64,000 bases of DNA, from positions 6,928,274 through 6,992,273 of the forward strand of contig NW_020954687.1 in the NCBI RefSeq assembly GCF_900497805.2, read 5' to 3'. Positions 9,962 to 23,000 of this stretch are shown here, in pieces (the first letter of the stretch is position 1; each line of letters begins with the position of its first letter). The translations under genes were made by a program, and so were the position numbers. The stretch is from Vombatus ursinus (lineage: Eukaryota > Chordata > Mammalia > Diprotodontia > Vombatidae). The notes under the pieces are model-generated. The model searched no databases, was not told where the DNA came from, and saw only the letters and a list, made by a program, of their open reading frames with translations.

Positions 9962-12900
9962 GTAAGGAACAATCCTGTTTCATATTTTAATGCTGTTTTA
10001 ACTTTGTAAATTTGGTTGATTCTTTGTGAAGTTTAAAACTAATTTTTTTTAACATTAGGGAAGACATTTCTTACCATTAGAAATTTTTAAAATTGTTGTG
10101 ACTTGAATTCAGATATGCTTGCTTAGAGCAATTACTTTTTTCCCCTCTTTACATCGTGAAGGTGAACTCCCTTCACTCATCTACTTTGCAATTATTTGGT
10201 ATGAAAAATGCTGTTAGTATTCTGGAGTCATTTAATTATGTCTATGAAGTACTTGCTCTGAAACTGAAAGCAGACTTGTAAATAGAACTACTGGTCTTAT
10301 ATACTTACACTACTGGTCTTAAGTTATTAAAAAAATACTAGTTAAATAACTTATGGGTAAGCCATGACATTTATTCCTGCTAACAAACATTTATTAAATG
10401 CTTTAGTACAAGGAACTATTCTGGGTGAGGAAAGGGTAGATATAAAGATGAATAAAGCCTAGGTTTTGCCCTGCAAGAGTTTATGAACTAGTAGAGGAAT
10501 TAAGAAGGGCACAACTATTTAAATGCATAGAAGAGATATGAATACTGTATGCAAGTATCTGAGGTAGCTTCTTTGTAATTGTTGGGGATCCTGTAAAACT
10601 TCATGGAGGAAGCAACTGAGCTTGAGCAACATTTTGTTAGAAGGAAATTGGAAAGATGTCATTTATCAATTTTTTCCTCTCTCATGTTTCCAGGGTAAAT
10701 TTTCACATCCCTTAAAACATTGTTTTTTAAAGAAACAGGAACAAAAATCTTTGTAGTCTTTAGAGCTCAAGTCCAGCATTCTTATTTTGCAGATGAGGAA
10801 ACTGATACCCAGAGAAGTGAAAGTAATTATCAAGACAGAACTTGAACCCAAGTCTTCTGTACTGTTGCCTCTATATGCAGTAATGCATATGTTATAGTTA
10901 AATGATTTATGTGAAAATTTACCAGTTACTAATTCTCTAGGGGGTTAATTAGTAATGAAGTCTTTATTCAATAAATTCTCTGATATTCAATATGATTTAG
11001 GAATGGGGTGTTGTGATGATATTACTGTGCTGTCAATGAGCAGATATGGATGGTAAGGCTGATCACAGAACTTAAATCCATGTCTTTATTTAACCACATA
11101 TTCTCATAAGTGGATTTCTAATTTTCAAAGAATATGAAGATAGGAAAATATATGTTATGTTAAAACTTCACTGAATATAATTTTTTTTTTTGATTTTTCA
11201 AAAAGTATTTAAGAATCAGTCTTACAGAGCTCTAGGGACATACAGAAAATACCAATTAGTGATTTTTGGATGAAAGAAAACTAGATAAACAACTTTTTTT
11301 TTTTTTTGCCAGTAATCTCAAGTAGTTTAATTAATGAGTTTCAGAGTGAGGGATGTTCTGCTAACTGAAGTAAAAGCACAGGTTATATTCTTAAATCACA
11401 ACTGGGGAAGGAGGGGAGAGAAGGCAGATTACAACAATCATTTAGTGGTTTCCCACGAGAAACTCATAAGTCCCACAATACAATTCTGGAGTCAGGTCTT
11501 TGGGAGTTGTGACCAGCTGCCCTAATAAAGTACAGAACCAGAGTTCTGTGACAGGAACAGGTTCTATAATCTTTGATTCGCTTCACCTAAGGTCCAGCAG
11601 TTGTGAGCATTGCCAGGATTTTGAGTGATAAACAACTTTTGTAGAAAGTACTAGTTAGCAGTGATTTATAGATGAAGAAAAGATAAACTAACTTTGCTGT
11701 TCTAGTCAGGGGATGAATTTGTACATGGTATGTAGAATTTTAAAAGTTTTCTAATTTAAATAATGGATTAGTCATTTTGAAATGTTTTCTGTTTATTGAG
11801 AAAATAATTTTCTGATTTTGTGTGTGTTTGTGTGTGTGTGAAAGATTTACCACTCAAGTCTTTTTAGTTAAACAAGGGTGAGTTAAAAAATTCTATTTCT
11901 AAACAAATCTTATTTGGGCAGTTGGAAAATGTTATAACATGTGATGATAGCAGGAATGTGCAAGTACATTTTGACCATGTAAAGTTAGTCCTAAACCATG
12001 AATTTGTCTCTAGAAATTTTGTAATGTTGGCTATTATTTATCAATTTTATTTAGCACCCAGTTTTATAAAGTGCTGATAACATTTTAATATTAAAATATG
12101 ATGTAGCATTTGAGAACTACTATCACTAGATCTGTAATTTTCTGCCTGCTAGCAGTTCTTTCAGTCTGTCTGTTCCCACTGACCATTCCTCTTCTCCCAG
12201 ATGCTTTGGTTTGAGTGCTTTATGTATACAGCCTTCATTGTGGGCCTGGACCTGGAATTGCACCTTAGGAAATGTGCTGGGGTCAAAGTGCTGGTGTCTT
12301 TTGAGGAAGGGATTCCCCTAAGCTTTGTTCTCTAATGTTGCCCAGATCTCCCTGGGTGGGGTTTTTACTTAGTCTCACTACATTCCAAAGTGCAAAGGCC
12401 AAACTGTATACCTAGACATATTTCCCCTTTGTTAAATAGGTTATGGCTAGACTTTACATTGTGAATTGTAGCTGACAAATTGATCTTCTTGCTTATGTTA
12501 CAACTCTGCTCCTCCAGGTTGAAAGGACCCAGAAAAAGTTATGATCAGGCCCAGAAGCATTTGCTCTTAATATACTAGGACCATAATCTTTATTTTGCCA
12601 ATCTGATTCCATTTCCCTTTCTTTTGTGAGCAACAGGTGTAGACATTGTCTTGTATATAGTTATGCCTTTCCTCAAAGCTTATTAATGGCTCACATATTA
12701 GCTCCCTTCTGAAACAGAGAATGCCTAATGACTCCCTACCCTGTAAATGCTCTGAAATTATAGTAACAAAAACCAGTGGAAAATAAAAACAAGAATAGGG
12801 ACAGGTATAATGTATTGCCAGTGAGTAAATTTATATGGTAAGATTGGTCATGGGACTTAAATCCAAATCACTATTTTATAATTAACCCGAGGTCCATGAA

Positions 12901-14066
12901 CTTGCTTTTAACTGTATTTCATTATAATTAATATTCCTTATGAGAAGGGGTCCATAGACTTCACCAGACTTCCAAAGAGGTCCGTGATACACAGAAAAAG
13001 TTAAGAAGCTCTATTTTAGGGGCTACCCGATTTCAGGGTTTTTATTATGACTTAAACCTGGTGTCTCCCAACCTGAAAGGACAGTTACCTTTGGTCCATA
13101 GATCCCTAAGAATATATTTCTTCTGAGGATGTCTAGAGTTAATGTCTGTATTAATAACATTGTAGTTAATCCTTTCAAAAATATTTCTTTAGCTTTAGAG
13201 TGCCATAATAACTTCAGAGTGCCTCAATTTCATGTGAAATGATCAAATGACTCTAAATTAGCTCTTGAATTTTTGTAAATTAGTGATTTAAAACAAAACA
13301 ACTGAATAAATAACAAACCATCTGAAAAACCCCAAACATATTAAAATTTATTCAACTATATGCGTTTCAGTTTAGTGTCCATAAAAGAGTTTGTATTGAT
13401 AATCGTGATCTTTCCATGTCTACTGGTGGTCTCTGCTTCCTGATGTTAGAAAATATTGACTAGGGAAAGTATCAAGAGAGTTTAATATTCAAATACATCT
13501 ATGATCTTAGTGATTTGGATGTTCCCTACCTTGATGTAGATCAAAACCTATTGTGTCCAAGGCCTTTTATAAGTTAATCACAGTTCTTCCCAACATGTTT
13601 GGGTTTTCCTTGATTGCCCCTTCCATTGCAAGCCTGCTGGTAGTGCACTTAGGCTGTTCATCTTTTTGTTGTCCCTCAACAAGTACCAACTCCTGTTTCT
13701 TTTTTTTGTCATAATTTTTTCCAGTGACATGGTTTACTTCTTTTCTTTAAAGTTCTTGATTATGTATTTCAGCCTGCTTTAGGCTTATCATGTGACTTTC
13801 TGTTGCTTCCTCTGTAATAGGTTCATGTTTCAGGGCCATAAAACAATATTGGCAGAATATTGGTATTAAAGACATGTGATTTTATTTATGGAAGAAGTTT
13901 GAGGTCATTGAGGAACTTAGCACCTGCCTAAAAGCAGTTCAGCCTGTTCTTCTCTTGTTTGCTGTTGGACCTAATTTATATATTTGTAGTGTCATCTGTG
14001 GATGCTGGAGCTTGCATGCTTGCTCTTGCACTTTCTCTCTCTCTCTCTCTCTCTCATGCGCGCGTG

Positions 14067-14097
<31 letters not shown>

Positions 14098-17000
14098 CCA
14101 TTCAACTATATGTCATTGTTTGGGCAGAAAAATTTAGTAGAGAAAATAAATATTTTAAAATTTGACTCCTACTTGATTTTTAAATATAACTAACTTTATT
14201 ATAATTTTTGGAATGATGTTTTAGATGCTTTATTTGTATTTCCCAAATAAGACAGCAAGGGAAGAGGGTGGGTAGTTTTGAACTTAATGAAACAATATTC
14301 ATGGAAGTTGAAATAAAAATATCAATGTTGTTTTAATGTTTTATTTTTTGAGACACTTTAAGGAAATACCATTAGCAAAATTTTACTTACACTTTAATAT
14401 TATATTAAGTTGTTATTCTTTTGGAAATATGTCAGAGTAGTCAATATTATTTAACATTTTTTTTATTTGTTTGATCACAAATTATGTCAGATAGAAAATT
14501 GTTTCTAGCCAAATGCATAACTTCTAACTTCAGTTTCAAAAGGTTGTATGGAAGAAGAAGAAATAATTTTGAAGGAGATTTGGAAAGTTTTGGAATTGTG
14601 ACAAAAGCTAGAGGTTGAATTTGGAGAGGGGACTTTTGGGAGAATTTGAGGGAGAGGCTGGAGGAAGAGGATTCAAACATAAGGATCTAAGAAGAAAGAA
14701 CTAAAGAGGAAGACTTGCAGAAGAGAAAGATGAAAAGGATTGGAGGTGAAAGAGCAGGAAATTAAATAAGTGTGAGAAGACAAGACAAGTTAATAAGTCA
14801 GTGTAAAAAAATTAGTAAGACAAAGGGGAAAAACTGAATGTGGCCATTAAGATGCTAAAGAAGTATGTAGGGAAGTTACAGCTTCAGAAGTAAAGATGAA
14901 ACAGGCAGTTAGCTATAGGTACGATAGGGTAGTGTGGTATAATGGATAGAATGTTGGACTTGGAGTCAAAGATGAATTCTACATCAGACTCTGTGTGAAC
15001 CTGGGCAAAGCTGTTTGAGCTCTCTGGACTTCAGTTCATCATGTGTAAAATGAGGGGGCTGAACTCTCTGACCTAAACTCCCTTCCGTCTTTGAATCTAT
15101 GATCCTGTTACTCAAAACAAGAAGACTTTTGTAGTTACCTAAGCATTTGTTTTATTCCATGGATAAATGACTCTTGTCTATGCTTAATGGAGAAGTGGAA
15201 TTCTTCCTTGAATAGATAGATAAGGCTTGAGGACTTTACCACTCTAGGTTGTGAAAGGAGAGAAAGTGTTCTTTAAAACAAAACAAAAACGCTGGAGTGA
15301 TTTTCATTATGAAAATGAAGAGGAAAGATTTAAGAGACAAAGGAAATAATGACTTGTGTCACACTTAGGTGGGGGCAGGGAGAGGTGATGATAGAGTCTA
15401 AGAAGGAATTGATGTAGTTACTGGAGGAGAGGGCAGTGTTAACGGTATCTGAAGAGAGAGAAAATATCAAGGGATGTGATATTGGGAAGGTATTTTAGAT
15501 GCTTTGAAAAGGCCAAGGACTGAACAAAGGCCATTCATTGACTTGGTTATTGTAATGTTAACCTTGGAGAGAGCAATCTCATAGTGGTAGGTCCTGAATT
15601 TTAATGAGTTGTGAGTGTATGGTGACAAAGTGGTGGAAGTAATCTCTTTCTTTTTTTAGAAGTTTTGCAATGAGGAGTAGCTCTTGACTGGGTATAAGGA
15701 AAAATTATTATTATTACTATTATTATTGTTGTTTGGTTGAAGGCTCAAAGACCTTTTGTAAGGAGAGGGGAAAAGCTAGTAGAGAGGGAATGATTGATAG
15801 AGCAAGATCCCAAAGGAAATAATAAGGTATTGGATTAGAGACTCATGAGCGAAGAAGGAAAAACATAAGGAGATGTTTTGAGGTGCAGAAGAAGGGATAT
15901 AACAGATTTATAGTATCTCAAAGTTGGCAGGGACCTTAGAGGTCAGATGGTCCAAACTTTCTCTGAATAGCAATCTCTTTTAGACATTGTTAACTAAATG
16001 GTCATTAATCCTCTTTTCATTTGCTGCCTGTATCTTTTTACATTTATCTTTTCCTCATGTTCACTACCAAATTCTTAAAATATTTGTTTGTATTTACTGC
16101 TTCTACTTCCATACCCACTCGTTGTTCACCCTTTGCCTTCTGGCTTTGTGCCCTACCACTCTACCTAGGTTGTTCTGTTAGGGATTATTAGTGCTCTTTT
16201 AACTGCTAAATCTAGTGATTTTACTGCACCTTTCTGCAGATTTTGACTTTGTCAACTTATTTTTTTCCTTTTTGTGCTACTGTGACACTGTTATTTCTTG
16301 GTTCTCCTCCTGCCTTTTTGACCATCTTCACTTTCCTTTACTGTGACATCTTCCAACTCCAGACACGCTAAGAGTGGGGGTGAACCAAGACTATCCTGGG
16401 CCCACTTTACTGTATTTTTTTTTGGAATTTCCTCAGTTTCCATTGATTAAATTATTATTTAATATATTTTATTTGTTTATTATTTTTACATATATTACAT
16501 ATAATATATTCATTTTATCTATAGTATTATTTAATATATGACATGAAAATTTTACAAATTTACCCCCTTTTCTCCACTTATACAACTGCTACTGAAGTTC
16601 AAGAACTCATCTCCTTTCCCCTGGACTTTTTCTGTCTACTCCTAATTAGTTTCTCTGCTTCTAATCTTTCCTCTCTAGTCTGTCTCACAGTTTTCAAAAT
16701 AGTCTTTGTAAAATAGTCTTTTCAAAATAGTCTTTGTGTTTCACCCTGTCATTCTCCTGCTCAAAAACATTTCAATGTCTCTCTGTTGCCTCTGGGATAA
16801 AATTCACACCCTTTGGCCTAGTATTTAAACCTCTCCTAGCCTGGCCCCAATTAACTTTCCTTACTCAATCTGTGTAACCTTGGTTACTAGCCTTCTTTAT
16901 CTTAGCAAGGCTACTGCACAAGTGCAAAAACTGTCACTATTTCAGGAATACATTCTCTTCTAGTTACTGACTTTCTGACTCCATCTCATCTCAAATTTCA

Positions 17001-20000
17001 CCTCCTCCGGAAGTCTTTGCTGACCCCCTTCCCTCTTTTCCTCCACTTTTCCAATCTTCTAGTTGTTAGTGTTCTGCCCTCCTCAAATTACTTTGTCTTT
17101 GGTAACTGAATAGATGTATTCCTGAGCCGAATACAGTCTCTGCTCCTTGAGGGCAGAGACTGTTTTGGTTTTGTACTGATATCTTCTTACATCTAGTAGG
17201 CACTTAATAAATGTTTGTTGAATTGAAATCTTTTCTTCTTTGGGCCTCAGTTTCCTCAGCTATAAAATAAGGTTGGATTCCTCTTTGAGATATCTTCCAT
17301 TTTTAAGGTTTTCTCTTTCCATTCCCAAATTTAGCTTTTGTATGAGTGATGCCTTAACTTTGATGCCTCCCTGCTCCAGAGCCCCAGCAGGAAGGGAAGA
17401 GCAAGTCTTCACCTAGTAGGCAAAGAAGAGTAATTTTGGCAGCTTTAGTGTGGTTGGATGGTGTGTAGCAGATATTTTTAGGTTCAAATTGGGGACTTCT
17501 TGTGTTTTATATAAATGTACCTACATATCACGAGGCAGCTAGATGACTCAGTGGGTAAAATGCTGAGCCTGGAGTCGGGAAGACTTTAGTTCAAAGTTGA
17601 CCTCAGGTACTTACTCGCCATGTGACCCTGGGCAAGTGACTTAACTTCTGTTTGCCTCTGGAGAAGGAAATGCAACCCCATTGTCAGTATTAGTATGTAT
17701 GACTCAACTGATGGACATTGACTTTGTTTCCAATTCTTAGCTATCACAATAAGTGTTGCTATAAATAATTTGTAGTATATAGGGATTTTTTTCTTACCAA
17801 TAGAGGGATATAAGCCTAATAATGGATACTGTTTCAGAGGTGTGGGGAACCTTTCGCCTTGAGGCCACATTTGGCCCTCTAGGTCCTCAAGTGTGGCTCT
17901 TTGTCTGAATCCAAACTTCACAGAACAAATCCTTTTAAGAATGTCTACTAGAGATTTTAGTCACTTTTTTTGCATAATTACAGATTGCTTTCCAAAATGC
18001 TTATACTATTTCACAGCTCCATCAGCTGTAGTAAAGTGCCTGTCGCTCCACAGCCCGTCTAACACTATTTATTGCTGTTTTTTTTGTTGTTTTTGCCAAT
18101 TTGCAAGGTTTGAGGTGAAACCTGAGGGTTGTTAAAGGGATGTTACTATATGATTTATTTGTTCTTGTTACTTTACGTGCTTAGCATAGCTATTTCCAGT
18201 TCAGTTTCTGATTGTAAATATATACAGAAAGCATTTTTTAAGCATGCACTTATTGTATGCCAGGTACTGTGTTAAAACAAGGCATATAAATGTAAGCAAG
18301 CAAGACTGAAGATAATCCCTCTTCTCAAGGAGGAGCAATATATGTGTATGTGTATGTCTATATGTATGATATAGAGACAATATGCACACATGTATATAAA
18401 TAAAGTGTTTATACATATTTGTATAACTTTGTGCAATATATTATTTATTGAAATCATTAGCTGTGGCATTAAACTTTCAGACAGAATTGACCTTGGTCAG
18501 AAGTGCTAAGAAATTCTCTTGGGCTGACATAGGCTGACTAATATGAATGACTGTTTTGTTCATTTGTTTTTAGCAGAAGGAATTTAAGAATATTGTGAAT
18601 TGTAGCTACTGGGGAAAAAGTTAAGATTCATAGTAATGATACAGTTTATTGTTTTTAGCATGTTTTTGCTGAAAAATATGTGAAGAAAATTTCTAGTTGA
18701 GTTGATTTAATGGTGTTGAATTATTATAGATTATGAGTTTTTATTCTTTTGAGTAATGATGTAAAAACAAATTATAGATATAGCTTTTCTTTTTGTTTCT
18801 TTTCCTATGCCATATTTTGGAAAGACTTTGTCAGGTTGCTTGATCCTCTAGGAAATGGAGATGAGTTCATAGTTCAGATTTTTTTTCAAATGAGAATGAA
18901 AACATTAAATACAACTCAATATCTGTCCCTCTTTTCTTCCCCTCTCTCTTTTTTACTTCAACCTTTAAATAATATTCTTTATAATTTAATATTAATAATA
19001 TTAATTCGCATTTGCATAGCATGTGACCACATACAAAGCTCTTTCTTATTGCCTTGTGAAGCAGGCACTATTACTGTTTTGAAGATGAGAAAACTGAGGA
19101 CTCTAAATAGCTTCTGCACAGCTAGAACTCAATCTTATGATTTGACTGTATGTCCAATACACTTTCTACTTTGTGAAAGCTTTCTTTTATTACTTTCAGG
19201 AGTCACATACAATCTATTTGGTTATTTTCATTTTACTTTTATAATTTTTAATATTTTTTATTTTAAAGTACTGAACCGCAGCATTAGATAAATTGGTCAT
19301 TTCCATGTCCATGGTAATGAACAAAAAAAAGAATTGCACACAAAACTGCAGATTTTAGTTATGTACAGGTTGCTTTTCTTTTTAAGAATATTAGGTAAAC
19401 CTATAGCTTTCAAAGGTGTCCTGTTTTTGATTCTTTCTTGCCTTCCTTCTGTTCACTGCGTTAAAAAAAAATCATTGACTGTTTCCTTTCTTTTTAATTT
19501 TTTTTTTTTGCTATTCCAATCCCTATCCCCTTTACCTTTCTTTCCTTCCCCCATCAGAAAACTAAAACACAACAAAACAAAAAAGAAAGCCCATATAATA
19601 TGTATGTATAGCCAAGGAAAACAAATTCACACATTGGTTGTGTCTGAAAATGTGTATCTTGAAGTCTATCACCTTTCTGATAAGAGATGCATGCATTATC
19701 ATCAGTCCTTTGGAGTCATGGTTGGTCATCATTCATGTTCAAAATTCGCAGTTCTTTAAAGGTTGTTTTTCTGAGTAATGTTGTTTATTGTACAAATTGT
19801 TCTTCAGGTTCTGCTCATTTCACTCTGTATCATGTTACATAGGTCTTATTAAGTTTCTCTGAACCTGTTTCATCATTACTTTCGCACATTATATTTCATA
19901 GCATTCATATAGCAATTTGCTTATTTCTCAATAGATGTAGCATCTACATCTTTGTAACTACAAAAAGAGCTACTATACATAAATTTGTACATAAGGATCT

Positions 20001-23000
20001 TTTTCTTTTTCTTCCTCTCTTTAGAGCAAGACAAATAGAGAAATAGCTGGGTCAAAGAGTATGCACAGTTTAGTCGTTTTGGGGGCGTGGTTCCAAATTG
20101 CTTTCCAGAATGTCCAGACCAAATTGCATCTCTACCAGCAGTGAATTAGTGTGCTTGTTTTCCCCACAGACCCCGTAATTGTCATGTACCTTCTTTGTCA
20201 TTTTTGTCAATCTCATATTTGTGAGATTGTGAGATTTGTGAGCATTTCTGTTATTAGTGATTTGGAACATTTTTTCATATGGCTATTGATACCTTGGACT
20301 TCCTTATTTGAAAATGGTCTCTTCATATCTTTTGAACATGTATCTCTTAGGCAGTAGCTCTCGTTATTATAAATTTGAATTTGTTCTTATATATCTTTAT
20401 TATATAAGACCTTTATCAGAGAACCTTTCCGTAGAGATTTTCTCCCACTTACCCTTTTTCCCTTTTAATTTTTTTTGTGTGTGAGGTGATTGGGGTTAAG
20501 TGACTTGCCCAGGGTCACACAGCTAATGTCAAATGTCTGAAGCCGGATTTGAACTCAGGTCCTCCTGACTCCAGGGCTGGTGCTGTATCCACTGCGCCAC
20601 CTAGCTGCTACATTTCCCTTTTAATTTTTTCTGCATCCATTTTGTTTGTACAAAAATCTTTTTAATTTTATACAGTCAGTATCCATTTTACCTTCTGTGA
20701 TCTCTGTCCCTGTTTTGGTAGTGAAGTCTTTCCTGTTTTATCCATAGATCTGAAAAATAATTTTTCTTGTTCCTCTAATTTGTTTGTGATGTGTCATCCT
20801 TTATGTCTAAATTATGTGTCCGTTTAGAGCTTATTTTGATATGAGACATTCATCTGTGCCTAATTTCTATCAGCTTGCTTTCCAAGTTTCCCAGCTGTTT
20901 GTGAGTCATCAAACACTGTTTGCTCCCTTCTCCTTCTTTCCTATCCCCTCCCTCCGCCTCCCTTTCTTTCTTCTTTTTCTCCTACTTCCCGTCTCTGCCA
21001 TCCTTCCCCTCTCCTTCCTTTACTTTTTGTTTTGAGCTTTTACTTTCCTTGCACAATAAGCTGGTTAGCCATTGGTTGAAAATTTTCCATCCTCTCCTCT
21101 CCTCTGGCCTTTATTTTATGTAATTTTCTTTTGCTGTGATCTTTTCTGAGAGATTTTCAATTTTATCTTCCTCATTATTTCTCTTCCTTTCTAGTCTATT
21201 GTTAATTTTTTTTTTCTGACTCATGAGCTGTGCCTTTACTTGTACCTTATTTCTTTTGTTGTGCTCCTCATGAGTGTAAAATTTCTGAAATATTCTTTTC
21301 TATCTACTTCCTGTGATGTTACCTTTGTAGATCTTACTTCCTTCCCTCTCCACCCATTATGCCTTTTGGAAATAGCAGTTCATGAGGAAAGCAATATTAA
21401 ATGGAAGTAGCGTGTGGTTGGAGACACTCTGTGCTACAAATCATGAAGCCTGGTTGTATTCCTTCTCTTACCATGATTAGTCTACATTTCTAGGGCCATG
21501 TTACATTTTAAGGTCATAGTAAGAGATTATTATATTATAGTAAGATAGTAAGGGATAGCTGGTTAACCCTTTACCCCTCTATTTGTTGCTTGCCAGTGGG
21601 AACTATTGTACACCTCTTCTCATGTCCCTAATTAATTCCACACACCCACCACTGGTTGTCACTTGACTTTGGAATTCCTCCATACTCTTTGGTCTCTCTC
21701 CTTCCCATGGCCCCTCAAATCCTCTATGATTGGTTATTAGATATTCTTTTTGGAGGATATAGGGATCAGTTGTCAGGATCTATTCATGAGGAGATGACCA
21801 ATTCCATTTGACTTTCTAGTTTTCTCTCCCTCAGTATTCACTCATTTGCTCATTTGCAGAGTGAGTACTCTGCTCATCATTCCTTGTCCAGACTTCTACC
21901 CCTCCATCCAATTATTGTCTTTTTCTCTTACCTGGCTGGGTGAGATCAATTGTCTTTTGCCCTTTGTTGGATTAGGGGAAGGGAAATTAAGGCTGAGTCC
22001 ATTGCAGGGGATGGTCTTGTAGGCAGAACTTTATTTAAAAGGTTCTGTAGATGCTGAATAGGTCTATAGATGATGAATAGGAGATCTTATATTTTTTTCT
22101 TAGTTTGATGTTGTTATTTCATAAAGTTTTTGCCTTGTGTGGGATTTCTTATCCTGTGGATTCAGTTTTAGTTGTGTGGTGCCTCATTCTTTTTTTTTGA
22201 GATTTTGGGTGTGGAGAGTTTCGCAGGCAACAACTCTTCTACCTGGTTGTAGCCATAGAAAAAAAAGTAAAGCCTGGCTAGTGATGTAGGAAGAAACCCA
22301 TGAAATTGTGGTGTCTCTGAAATTAAGGGGGAGAATTTCAGTAGAAGATAATAAAATTCTACAGGGGAGGCTATAGAGGGATGAAGACTGATGATCTGGC
22401 AAGTCTTAGTGATTTTTGAGATAGTTTTGTTGTTGTTGTTGTTTGTAGAGAGGTTAGGAGTAGTGTTGATAGAATGAGATAGTAAGGAATTGGAGGCATA
22501 AGGTATATGAACAACTTGATTGTGAAATTTAATAGTAAAGATGAAAGAGCTAGGATGGGATTGAAGTATCATGTTAATTTTAATCATTAGGGATACCTGG
22601 GCTGGTTTTTAGGTAAATGGGAAACAGCTAATGGAGAGGTAGTGGTTGAAATTGGATGAGAAAGCCAGGATCTCTTCTAGAGCAAATCCCAGAAGATAAA
22701 TATGGAATGGAATGTAGGCTATTTATTGAGGAATTAGTTTCAGTGAGGATTAGAGATAGCTCTTTTGTGATCCGAGAGAAAGAGAGTAATGAAGACATAT
22801 TTTGCCAGAGGGAGGAGGAATGCTGAGCTAGCTCACATCCAGTGGTCTCAGTCATTAGAGTGAGGTATGAAACTATACTGATGAGGCAAGGAATGAGGTG
22901 TGGTAACAAAGGTCCTAAAGTCATTGAAGATTGTGACCTATAGATCTATCAATAAAGATTGATAGGATAATAGCTAGCAATAAGGATTGTTAGACTTAGA

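Noticed and set aside
12130-12780. Unfamiliar unique-looking block in intron 2 as a hidden exon or gene
   Set aside because: No sustained open frame, no paired splice sites and no domain. It is probably a decayed repeat or plain intron.
17586-17921. A 111-codon antisense frame
   Set aside because: It spans a MAR1 SINE, an L1 fragment and a hAT MITE, so it is a composite of repeats.
21560-22160. Possible ancient LTR or other retroviral remnant in intron 2
   Set aside because: No terminal repeats, primer-binding site or recognisable capsid or polymerase words were seen. It is left as unrecognised intronic sequence.
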